Both the position numbers and the translations under genes were made by a program. Source: Bacteroidales bacterium UBA5515 (lineage in GTDB: Bacteria; Bacteroidota; Bacteroidia; Bacteroidales; P3). Taken from it: DNA of 12,962 nucleotides. Location: positions 59,160 through 72,121 of the forward strand of contig DIOL01000008.1 of the NCBI GenBank assembly GCA_002423895.1, in the 5' to 3' direction. The notes beneath the pieces are model-generated. The model saw nothing but the letters and a program-made list of their open reading frames with translations, was not told where the DNA came from and ran no database searches. Of this stretch, positions 1 to 6,002 are shown piece after piece. Within the stretch, counting starts at the first letter, position 1. Each line of letters starts with the position of its first letter.

Positions 1-1
1 T

Positions 2-1852
2 TTGAATTCTACAACAACAGGAATTTTGCCTTGCGTTGCAGATTCATTAAAATCATATAGAATAAATATTAGTTCAACAGAATATTTCCTTTTAGAACAT
101 AGGAAACAAAAAGGTTGGGATGCGTACATTCCTGGTAATGGAATGCTAATTTATCATGGAGATAGAAACAGATTAGAAAATACAGATCCTTTTTATTATA
201 ATAATATAAATATTGCTCCTTCTAATAGAGGTTTTTATATTGAAGTTTCAACTGGAAATCTTACTCAAAATTCAACAGCTTTAGCTCCTTTTGGTGGAAC
301 AAGTGGACAAAACTATTTTACAAACTTATCCACACCTGCAACAAAACTTAAAGATGGAACACTTGTTGATAAGCCAATAACTCACATAAGTTACATAAAT
401 GACTCTACAATGACATTCAACTTTATGTCAAATATGCCTCAGGTAAGGACTATGGGAGTAGATGCTCAGACAGTTATGGGTACTTCTGCAACTGTTAGTG
501 GTTCAATTGTATATTTTGGAATAGGTGCAATAACTGAAAGAGGATTTTATTGGCATACAAATCCAGATAGTGCAAATGCAATCACAGGTCATAAAGTTAT
601 TTCTTCTTCTACCGACACAACATTTATAGCAAACTTAACTTCACTCCCTTATAATACTACTATATATTATAGAGCATATGCATCCAACTCTTCAGTTTTA
701 TATCAAGCAAGTGAAGTTTTGAATTTTACAACTACTGATGGTTTAGGAACATTAATTACGTCTAATCCAACAAGTATTAATAATAATGGAGCTACTTTAA
801 ATGCATCACTTATTAGTGTTGGAGATGCACCTATGATTACAAAAGGTTTTGTATATTCTACAAATTCATCTGTTTTCCCAACAGTAGAAAATGATATTGT
901 AATTACTTTAACAGATACAAATTTAGGAGCATATTCTTATGTTCTTGGAGGATTGACAGAGCAAACAGCTTATTATTACAGATCTTATGTTACAACATCT
1001 ATAGGTACAAAATATGGTTCAAGAAAGAGTTTTACTACAACATTCCCTGAAATAGTAAATAATACCATTTCTGATAATCAGGAGTTTTGTGGTCAAGGAA
1101 CACCTAATGAACTTATTGGACAAGTTCCAACTGGAGGTTATGGAAACTTCTCATATAAATGGGAGCAAAAAGTAAGAAATGGTTCTTGGTCTGATGCAAC
1201 TCAAACTAATAATCAAGCTAACTACCAACCAGAATTAATTACAGATAGTACTTTCTATCGTAGAATTACTTTTTCAAATAATATAAAAGATACTTCAAAT
1301 ATTATTCTTATTAATATCAAAAATTCATGGGGAGGAATTTTAAATTCTCCATATGACACAATAAAAGAAGCAGAAACAACAGGAGCAATTAGATTGACAT
1401 CTAAAGTAGGAGCAATTGTTAATTGGGAAAGGAAGAAAGATAATGAAGATTGGTCAATAATAGATCACACTGCAACACAATTATCTCAAACAATTGATTC
1501 AAATGGAATCTATACATATAGAGTAAAAGTTCAAAAAGATAACTGCCCTGCAGCATATTCTAATGAAAGAGAAATCTATGTTAAAGATGCATTATCACTA
1601 ACAGATATTGACTTTAATATACAAATGAAATTATATCCAAATCCAAGTAAAGGAATAATTAAAATAAATTCTTCTTATAATTTGCCTGTTCAACTAAGAA
1701 TCATTAATAATTTAGGACAAGTTGTTAAATTTGAAATAACCACAATTCAAGATAAAGAATTAGATTTAACTAATTTGGAAAATGGGACTTATCTTTTAAG
1801 TATAATAAATCAAGGGAAACAAACTACTAAGACCATAATAATTAATAAATAA
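2..1852 (+). CDS. C-terminal part of a secreted M6-type metalloprotease with T9SS sorting tail (5' truncated by window)
   Basis: The reading frame is open from the first bases, so the real start and most of the peptidase domain lie upstream; the TTG at position 2 is not a credible start. Visible residues 27-55 (EYFLLEHRKQKGWDAYIPG, then GMLIYHGD) match the conserved end of M6 (immune inhibitor A-like) peptidase domains; the zinc-binding HExxH must be upstream and is not seen. Residues about 150-245 and 246-347 are two related Fn3-like beta-sandwich modules, each ending in a YYRAY or YYRSY strand and FTTT. Residues 350-528 look like Ig/PKD-type adhesive modules (GGYGNFSYKWEQ, then STFYRR). Residues 540-616 form a type A T9SS tail (LYPNPSKG at 544-551, GTYLLSI near 595-601, final basic-hydrophobic strand). 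The inferred role is an extracellular or surface-anchored protease exported by Sec and then T9SS. The M6 assignment rests on a fragment; the T9SS tail is secure. Confidence 0.82.
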   Translation: MNSTTTGILPCVADSLKSYRINISSTEYFLLEHRKQKGWDAYIPGNGMLIYHGDRNRLENTDPFYYNNINIAPSNRGFYIEVSTGNLTQNSTALAPFGGTSGQNYFTNLSTPATKLKDGTLVDKPITHISYINDSTMTFNFMSNMPQVRTMGVDAQTVMGTSATVSGSIVYFGIGAITERGFYWHTNPDSANAITGHKVISSSTDTTFIANLTSLPYNTTIYYRAYASNSSVLYQASEVLNFTTTDGLGTLITSNPTSINNNGATLNASLISVGDAPMITKGFVYSTNSSVFPTVENDIVITLTDTNLGAYSYVLGGLTEQTAYYYRSYVTTSIGTKYGSRKSFTTTFPEIVNNTISDNQEFCGQGTPNELIGQVPTGGYGNFSYKWEQKVRNGSWSDATQTNNQANYQPELITDSTFYRRITFSNNIKDTSNIILINIKNSWGGILNSPYDTIKEAETTGAIRLTSKVGAIVNWERKKDNEDWSIIDHTATQLSQTIDSNGIYTYRVKVQKDNCPAAYSNEREIYVKDALSLTDIDFNIQMKLYPNPSKGIIKINSSYNLPVQLRIINNLGQVVKFEITTIQDKELDLTNLENGTYLLSIINQGKQTTKTIIINK

Positions 1853-1863
1853 TAAATACAAAA

Positions 1864-2250
1864 ATGAAAAAAGTAATAAGCACAGAAAATGCACCTAAGG
1901 CTATTGGTCCATATAGCCAAGCAATAAAGTTAGATAATGGATTATTATTTATTTCTGGACAAACTCCAATTGTTCCTCAGACAGGAAAAGTTATAGAAGG
2001 ACAAATTGTTGAACAAACAAAACAAGCATTAAATAATATTAAAGCTATTGTTGAGGAAGCAGGATACACAATGAAAGATATAGTAAAAACCACTTGTTTA
2101 CTTAACACTATGGATGATTTCGCAGCAATGAATGAAATCTACGCACAATATTTTACAGAAAACCAACCTGCAAGAGCAACTTATGCAGTAGAAAAACTTC
2201 CTTTGGGAGTTTTGGTTGAGATTGAAGCTATTGCATATAAGGCAGAATAA
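1864..2250 (+). CDS. ridA: RidA family 2-iminobutanoate/2-iminopropanoate deaminase
   Basis: This 128-aa protein is full length for the Rid/YjgF/UK114 family. It has the diagnostic N-terminus (STENAPKAIGPYSQA, with Tyr17), the SGQTP strand (31-35), the Arg of PARATYAV (Arg104, equivalent to the substrate-carboxylate-binding Arg105 of E. coli RidA) and Glu120 in the VEIEAIA strand. Family members form cytosolic trimers that hydrolyse reactive enamine/imine intermediates, such as 2-aminoacrylate, released by PLP enzymes like threonine dehydratase. This protects other PLP enzymes. The start lies 11 nt after the stop of the M6 protease gene, with no terminator between, so it may be co-transcribed by read-through or have its own promoter inside the protease 3' end. 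The sequence before ATG is A/T-rich without a Shine-Dalgarno, as is usual in this phylum. A clear terminator follows at 2271-2311. Confidence 0.95.
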   Translation: MKKVISTENAPKAIGPYSQAIKLDNGLLFISGQTPIVPQTGKVIEGQIVEQTKQALNNIKAIVEEAGYTMKDIVKTTCLLNTMDDFAAMNEIYAQYFTENQPARATYAVEKLPLGVLVEIEAIAYKAE

Positions 2251-2270
2251 TAATAATCTCCTTTTTTGTT

Positions 2271-2311
2271 AAGAAGAAGTTATCTAAAATAATGGGTAAC
2301 TTCTTCTTTTT
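2271..2311 (+). terminator. Rho-independent terminator after ridA
   Basis: The left arm AAGAAGAAGTTATC (2271-2284) pairs with GGTAACTTCTTCTT (2295-2308) through 14 positions with one G-U wobble and a 10-nt loop. A T-rich tail follows. It lies 20 nt after the ridA stop and separates it from nadD. Confidence 0.85.
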
Positions 2312-2349
2312 CTAAACAAATCTCAATTTCTTTCGTATCAATTAATTGT

Positions 2350-2949
2350 ATGGTATCAAACAAAAAAAAACAGCAAATAGGACTTTTCTTTGGAAGTTTT
2401 AATCCTATCCATTTTGGACATCTAATAATCGCTAATTATATAGTTGAAAATCATTTTGCTGATAAAATATGGTTTGTTGTTTCCCCTCATAATCCCCTAA
2501 AAAATTCCAATGAACTTCTTGATGATGATGATAGATTAGCATTAGTTAAGCTAGCAATAAAGAGAAATAGAAAATTTGAAGCGTCTGATATTGAATTCTC
2601 TTTAAGTAAGCCTTCTTTCACAGTAAATACTCTAAATTATCTGAAACAAAAATATAAAGACAAAGATTTTATTTTAATTATTGGAGAAGATAATTTAGAT
2701 TGCTTTGAAAAATGGAAAGACTATCAAGAAATTATAAATAATAATAGGATATTAGTTTATCCTCGACCAGATATAAATACAAATAATTTTTTTCAAATCA
2801 GTACAATTCAAAGAATTGATGCTCCACAAATTGAAATATCCTCGACTATGATTAGAGAATTAATTAGGGAAAATAAATCCATACAATATCTTTTACCTGA
2901 AAGTGTTAGAAAAGAAATTGAAAAAAATAAATATTATTGTAACTCTTAG
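2350..2949 (+). CDS. nadD: Nicotinate-nucleotide adenylyltransferase
   Basis: This 199-aa protein is of normal length for NadD. It carries the nucleotidyltransferase signature GLFFGSFNPIHFGHL (11-25) with the HxGH motif at 21-24 that contacts ATP phosphates, the IGEDNL loop (111-116), FEKWKDY (119-125) typical of NaMN binding, and the ISSTMIR motif (163-169) that closes the active site. The enzyme transfers AMP from ATP to nicotinate mononucleotide to give deamido-NAD, the penultimate step of NAD synthesis in the cytosol. The start at 2350 leaves nine residues before the first beta strand, and no better ATG is close. The opening codons contain a run of nine A (2362-2370) encoding lysines, a slippage-prone site. 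The gene stands between the ridA terminator and rpoD, 54 nt upstream of rpoD without a T-tailed terminator, so nadD and rpoD may be co-transcribed. Confidence 0.94.
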   Translation: MVSNKKKQQIGLFFGSFNPIHFGHLIIANYIVENHFADKIWFVVSPHNPLKNSNELLDDDDRLALVKLAIKRNRKFEASDIEFSLSKPSFTVNTLNYLKQKYKDKDFILIIGEDNLDCFEKWKDYQEIINNNRILVYPRPDINTNNFFQISTIQRIDAPQIEISSTMIRELIRENKSIQYLLPESVRKEIEKNKYYCNS

Positions 2950-2968
2950 AGTAAAGTTTCGTAAGAGT
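2942..2968 (+). other. Hairpin across the nadD stop, in the nadD-rpoD gap
   Basis: ACTCTTA (2942-2948) and TAAGAGT (2962-2968) form a perfect 7-bp stem around a 13-nt loop. The left arm overlaps the last nadD codons and its stop. There is no T-run after it, so it is not a standard terminator; it could affect nadD-to-rpoD read-through or mRNA end processing. Its significance is uncertain in such AT-rich DNA. Confidence 0.4.
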
Positions 2969-3003
2969 GCATAGTTTAATAGATAATAATAAAACATATA
3001 TAA

Positions 3004-3867
3004 ATGAGACAATTAAAAATTACTAAGCAGCTAACAAATCGTGAAATTACTTCCTTAGATAAGTATTTGCAAGAAATTGGGCGTTTGGAGATGATTTCTC
3101 CAGAGGAGGAAGTTCTTTTAGCTCAAAAAATTAAACAAGGAGATCAAGCTGCTTTGGATAGACTAACCAAAGCGAACCTTCGTTTTGTTGTTTCAGTTTC
3201 AAAACAATATCAAAACCAAGGTATGAGTCTTCCCGATTTAATTAATGAAGGAAATCTTGGATTAATTAAAGCAGCTCAGCGTTTTGACGAAACAAGAGGA
3301 TTTAAGTTTATATCTTATGCAGTTTGGTGGATACGTCAAAGTATTCTTCAAGCTTTGGCAGAACAAAGTAGAATTGTTCGATTGCCATTAAATAAAATTG
3401 GCTCTTTGAATAAAATCAACAAAGCATATGCTCGTTTGGAACAAGAGTTTGAACGTACTCCAAATCCAGAAGAGGTTGCAATGGAACTTGACATTACTGA
3501 TGCTGAAGTAAGAGAAAGCATTCGTCATAGCGGAAAACATCTTTCAATGGATGCACCACTTGTAAGCGATGAAGACAACACTATGTATGATTTTATGCGT
3601 AGTGAAGAAACTACAACTCCTGAAGCAGAATTGATGTATGAAAGCTTAAGAATGGAAATAAATAGAGCAATATCTACTTTAACACCAAAAGAAGCAGATA
3701 TATTAAAGATGTTTTTTGGCTTGGAAGGCTATCCTCCGATGACTTTAGATGAGATAGGAGAGCAATTTGATCTAACTAGAGAAAGAGTTCGTCAGATTAA
3801 AGAAAAAGCAATTAGAAGGCTAAAACATACTTCAAGAAGTCATATTCTTCAATCCTATTTGGGATAA
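3004..3867 (+). CDS. rpoD: Primary sigma-70 factor, Bacteroidota RpoD type
   Basis: This 287-aa protein has the compact layout of Bacteroidota primary sigma factors, which lack region 1.1 and the large non-conserved insert of proteobacterial RpoD. Region 1.2 is at about 17-45 (SLDKYLQEIGR). Region 2 spans about 53-122, with the core-binding DLINEGNLGLIKAAQRFD (78-95) and the -10-reading ISYAVWWIRQSI (103-114). Region 3 is at about 123-185. Region 4 is at about 215-280, with the helix-turn-helix IGEQFDLTRERVRQIKEKA (251-269). In this phylum the factor directs RNA polymerase to promoters of the TTTG / TAnnTTTG type, two candidates of which occur in this window (4323-4330 and 5893-5923). The ATG at 3004 begins the well-conserved MRQLKI(T/S)KQ N-terminus, which fixes the start. 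A strong terminator follows 44 nt after the stop. Confidence 0.96.
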   Translation: MRQLKITKQLTNREITSLDKYLQEIGRLEMISPEEEVLLAQKIKQGDQAALDRLTKANLRFVVSVSKQYQNQGMSLPDLINEGNLGLIKAAQRFDETRGFKFISYAVWWIRQSILQALAEQSRIVRLPLNKIGSLNKINKAYARLEQEFERTPNPEEVAMELDITDAEVRESIRHSGKHLSMDAPLVSDEDNTMYDFMRSEETTTPEAELMYESLRMEINRAISTLTPKEADILKMFFGLEGYPPMTLDEIGEQFDLTRERVRQIKEKAIRRLKHTSRSHILQSYLG

Positions 3868-3911
3868 AAATAAAACTTACTTACAAAACAAAAATAATAA
3901 ATGATTTTTAT

Positions 3912-3941
3912 GTCGCTTCATAATATTGAAGCGACTTTTTT
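3912..3941 (+). terminator. Rho-independent terminator after rpoD
   Basis: GTCGCTTCA (3912-3920) and TGAAGCGAC (3927-3935) make a perfect 9-bp stem with a 6-nt loop. Six T residues follow directly (3936-3941). This is the clearest intrinsic terminator in the window. Confidence 0.95.
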
Positions 3942-4025
3942 ATTATCTTATATTCTTTTTTCCTCCCAAAAGATACAATAGGACATATAAGGAAATATTT
4001 TTAGCATAAATTAGAATGAAGTTTT

Positions 4026-4041
4026 ACAATGAAAACATTGT
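4026..4041. other. Perfect inverted repeat ACAATG-aaaa-CATTGT
   Basis: There are six-base perfect arms around an AAAA loop. No T-run follows, so it is unlikely to be a terminator. It could be an operator-like site or chance in AT-rich DNA. It lies nearly 300 bp upstream of the lipoprotein promoter element. Confidence 0.35.
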
Positions 4042-4067
4042 TTAGATAAAATAGAATCAGGAGATAA

Positions 4068-4130
4068 TAAAATAAAACAGCGTTTCAGTAAAATAAAACG
4101 AAAAGTTGGTGAAATAAAGTAGCGTTTTAT
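4068..4130. repeat. Three imperfect 21-bp direct repeat units
   Basis: Units begin at 4068, 4089 and 4110. The first 11 bases are TAAAATAAAAC, TAAAATAAAAC and TGAAATAAAGT. Units 1 and 3 also share AGCGTTT at the same offset (4079 and 4121). The period of 21 bp is two helical turns, so repeated contacts would fall on the same face. AAATAAAAC in units 1 and 2 can also pair with GTTTTATTT at 4124-4132. The sequence is full of stop codons and is not coding. Its function is unknown. Confidence 0.5.
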
Positions 4131-4157
4131 TTATATATAATAATAAATAGAAGCGAT

Positions 4158-4181
4158 TTTTTCTATGCATTTTTCTATGCA
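4158..4181. repeat. Perfect 12-bp tandem duplication TTTTTCTATGCA
   Basis: The copies at 4158-4169 and 4170-4181 are identical and contiguous. It is probably a replication-slippage product in a spacer. No function is evident. Confidence 0.6.
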
Positions 4182-4322
4182 CTTTTAAAAATCAATTAAG
4201 TGATAAATCTGAGTGTTTTAAATACTCTAATGTATATATTGTTACTTTGTAAAACTGGAAATATTTTATGATATAAGAGAAATAATTTACGAAATAATAG
4301 TGTTTATGTAGATACAAAAATA

Positions 4323-4330
4323 TAAATTTG
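4323..4330 (+). promoter_or_regulatory. Bacteroidota -7 promoter element TAAATTTG upstream of the lipoprotein gene
   Basis: The octamer is an exact match to the Bacteroidota housekeeping-sigma consensus TAnnTTTG. The -33 region is weak: only TTTA near 4303 instead of TTTG or TTG. Transcription would start at about 4335-4338, too close to the ATG at 4339 to give it a leader. It would give a leader of about 48 nt for the ATG at 4384, which supports the downstream start. Confidence 0.6.
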
Positions 4331-4383
4331 CACGAACAATGATTAAACCTGCTGGCAACAGAATAAATAAAGCCAAAAGAATT

Positions 4384-5406
4384 ATGAAGAACATTATATT
4401 CCTTAATTTTAAAAATGTGCTAAAGTTTATTATTGTTTTTGGTGCATTAGCTATAGGCTTTTCAGCTTGTAGTGACGATGAAGAACCTGCTACTCCAACA
4501 CCAACAGCAAAGGTGTTGAGTAATTATTTTATTATTCAAGGTGCTGATCTTGTTCAAGGAGCTATTCCTTCAAATCAAAATGGCGTTGATATTGGACAAG
4601 TAGTAATTAATTCAAATGCAATTGCTGGAGGATCATCAGTTGTATCAGTTAATTCAGATAATAATATTCAAAAGCTTTATGTAAATGTAAAAGGAGCAAA
4701 TTCATATTATTCAATTACACCTTCAGCACAAAAAAATACAGAATTTGATTTTGTTTTGTTGTTTAGTCAGATACTTACTGATCCATTCTTTGAATTTCAA
4801 GTTACAGCATTATATGATGATGGAACAACATCTACAATTTTTACAAAAAAAGTACATCTTGTTACAGTAAATACAGGAGCATTACAAATTAGTCTTTCTT
4901 TTGATAATGAAAAAGATGTAGATTTATATGTAGTTCAACCTGATGGTGAAATTATATACTATGGAAATCAAGGAGAAGAAGTTTATGATCCAGAAACTGG
5001 AGAATATATTTATGCTTGGGGATTGGATTTAGACTCTAATCCAGGATGTTCTATTGATAGTATAAATAATGAAAATGTTTTTTATCCAACAGAATATATT
5101 CAAACAGGAACTTATCAAGTATGGATTAATATGTATTCAAATTGTGATGAAACCATTCCAACAAATTGGTCAGTTACAGCAAATCATCTAGGACAATTAA
5201 TTACTCCAACCTATGGAGTTAATCCAGCATTTGGAGTTTATCCAGTTGGACAACCAAGTAATCCTATTGATTCAGAATTAACAGGGGCATTAAAAGTAAT
5301 GGAATTTACAATGACAGGAGTTACCCCACCTGTTACAAAAAATAAGAAATCTACTCCACTTTCTAATTCAGCAAAAATGAAATTGCAAAGAGCTGGAGTA
5401 AGATAG
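4384..5406 (+). CDS. Surface-type lipoprotein with a DUF2135/YfaP-like domain
   Basis: The preferred start at ATG 4384 gives 340 aa. An in-frame ATG at 4339 would add 15 residues ahead of the signal peptide and would coincide with the predicted transcription start. Residues 1-28 form a type II signal peptide (lysines, hydrophobic stretch KFIIVFGALAIG, lipobox GFSAC), with lipidated Cys29. The next residues, SDDEE, resemble the acidic lipoprotein export sequences that send Bacteroidota lipoproteins to the cell surface. A Thr/Pro-rich spacer (34-43) leads to a beta-rich region. Residues about 165-270 resemble DUF2135/YfaP-like domains: LQISLSFDNEKDVDLYVVQP, then DGEIIYYGN, DLDSNPGCSID and TGTYQVWINMYS. 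Cys222 and Cys254 could form a disulfide. No T9SS tail is present. The function is unknown; a surface adhesin or envelope-associated role is inferred. It forms a single-gene unit with a promoter at 4323-4330 and a terminator at 5460-5507. Confidence 0.82.
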   Translation: MKNIIFLNFKNVLKFIIVFGALAIGFSACSDDEEPATPTPTAKVLSNYFIIQGADLVQGAIPSNQNGVDIGQVVINSNAIAGGSSVVSVNSDNNIQKLYVNVKGANSYYSITPSAQKNTEFDFVLLFSQILTDPFFEFQVTALYDDGTTSTIFTKKVHLVTVNTGALQISLSFDNEKDVDLYVVQPDGEIIYYGNQGEEVYDPETGEYIYAWGLDLDSNPGCSIDSINNENVFYPTEYIQTGTYQVWINMYSNCDETIPTNWSVTANHLGQLITPTYGVNPAFGVYPVGQPSNPIDSELTGALKVMEFTMTGVTPPVTKNKKSTPLSNSAKMKLQRAGVR

Positions 5407-5459
5407 AAGTTGTATATTATTGATTATCGATAATATAGTTTTAATAATTTTCAATGTTT

Positions 5460-5507
5460 CAAAACGACCTTATTAGCCCTAAAAAGCTTTTGAGGTTGTT
5501 TTGTTTT
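5460..5507 (+). terminator. Rho-independent terminator after the lipoprotein gene
   Basis: CAAAACGACCT (5460-5470) pairs with AGGTTGTTTTG (5493-5503) over 11 positions with one G-U wobble, extendable by a U-G and an A-T pair. The loop of about 18-22 nt contains the palindrome AAAAGCTTTT. Four T residues follow at 5504-5507. It lies 53 nt after the stop codon. Confidence 0.75.
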
Positions 5508-5551
5508 ATATATTATTAATTTTCTCGATTTATATTGTATGTGAAAAAATT

Positions 5552-5600
5552 ATAAGTTCAACTTATCAACCTTAATTAATGATATACTAAGTTTACTTAG
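5552..5600. promoter_or_regulatory. Two related palindromes with TAAGT/ACTTA arms
   Basis: ATAAGTT-c-AACTTAT (5552-5566) and CTAAGT-tt-ACTTAG (5587-5600) are both perfect inverted repeats. They share the half-site TAAGT and its complement ACTTA. Their centres are about 34 bp apart. This could be a pair of operator half-site dimers for an unknown regulator. No regulator gene lies next to them. Confidence 0.4.
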
Positions 5601-5648
5601 ATTTATCTTTAGTTTATTCGAAAATATATCAATCATAATGAAAAATAA

Positions 5649-5711
5649 GTCCATCATATTTGGAAATATGTCCATCATATTTTCAATTATGTCCATCATA
5701 TTTTTATTTAT
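5649..5711 (+). repeat. Three 21-bp direct repeat units with identical core GTCCATCATATTT
   Basis: The 13-base core is identical at 5649-5661, 5670-5682 and 5691-5703. The remaining 8 bases of each unit vary and are AT-rich. The period is exactly 21 bp. The last core forms the 5' arm of a terminator hairpin (5691-5726). The same strand also reads as a 30-codon ORF (5638-5730), but the terminator T-run lies inside it ahead of the stop codon, so a non-coding role is preferred. Confidence 0.7.
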
Positions 5712-5726
5712 GAAGGACTTTTTTTT
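5691..5726 (+). terminator. Intrinsic terminator whose 5' arm is the third repeat unit
   Basis: GTCC-a-TCAT (5691-5699) pairs with ATGA-a-GGAC (5710-5718), giving eight base pairs around one A-A mismatch, with a 10-nt loop. Eight T residues follow (5719-5726). The first two repeat cores have the same GTCCATCAT and could pair with the same 3' arm. Confidence 0.7.
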
Positions 5727-5892
5727 CTAATCAGAAAGTTAGCATATTAAAATATCTTATAACCTAAAAATTAAAACTATTAAAGAATAGAATTTATATT
5801 TTTTTATTCCAACTTTATTTACAGATGAATAGAGTATATCAGCTATTTTATAATTTTTGTTTAAGAAAATTCAAAAATAATATACGAAATAC

Positions 5893-5923
5893 TTGTTTTC
5901 ACCTTTCAAATATATTATTTTTG
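5893..5923 (+). promoter_or_regulatory. Promoter of the subtilase/scaffold operon (TTG - 20 bp - TATTTTTG)
   Basis: TATTTTTG (5916-5923) is an exact match to the Bacteroidota -7 consensus TAnnTTTG. TTG at 5893-5895 stands 20 bp upstream as the -33 element, which is the expected spacing. The predicted transcription start is about 5930, giving a leader of about 70 nt before ATG 6003. Confidence 0.7.
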
Positions 5924-6002
5924 CGAAGTATAATCTATTGAATTTCGTGAAATTTAATAATTTTAATGCAAGTGATCTATTCTTATTTATAAAAATCAAA
6001 TT

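Larger units (their letters stand above)
3942..4322. other. Gene-free spacer between rpoD and the lipoprotein gene
   Basis: This stretch of about 380 bases contains no credible coding region on either strand. Very AT-rich sequence with frequent stops holds a perfect hairpin (4026-4041), a 21-bp-period repeat (4068-4130) and a 12-bp tandem duplication (4158-4181). The promoter of the downstream lipoprotein gene lies at its right end. I recognise no structured RNA family, tRNA or mobile element in it. Confidence 0.6.
5508..5891. other. Gene-free structured spacer upstream of the protease operon
   Basis: No conventional gene is visible on either strand. The spacer holds two related palindromes (5552-5600), three 21-bp repeat units (5649-5711) ending in a second intrinsic terminator (5691-5726), then about 165 bp of featureless AT-rich DNA before the operon promoter. 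Because terminators stand at both 5507 and 5726, the stretch between them may be a separate short transcript. A weak -7-like octamer, TATCTTTA, sits at 5604-5611 (seven of eight positions), without a recognisable -33 element. Confidence 0.5.

Noticed and set aside
4242..4249. TTACTTTG as a second promoter -7 element upstream of the lipoprotein gene.
   Set aside because: It lacks the required A at position two (or has only one base between TA and TTTG), and there is no TTG at the right distance.
4339..4383. N-terminal extension of the lipoprotein from ATG 4339.
   Set aside because: It places a polar, basic stretch before the signal peptide, and the predicted transcription start coincides with it.
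5423..5434. Palindrome ATTATCGATAAT after the lipoprotein stop.
   Set aside because: It is a perfect 12-bp palindrome but short, without loop or T-run, and expected at times in AT-rich DNA; the clear terminator is at 5460-5507.
4068..5711. The two 21-bp repeat sets considered as CRISPR arrays.
   Set aside because: Units are too short, with only 8-10 variable bases and no spacer of normal length. No cas gene is nearby.
5638..5730. A 30-codon ORF with a seven-residue repeat (MSIIF units) over the 21-bp repeats.
   Set aside because: The terminator T-run at 5719-5726 lies before its stop codon at 5728-5730, so a transcript would end inside it. Also, no ribosome-binding feature is visible, and the conservation is in a 13-base DNA core that explains the peptide repeat.
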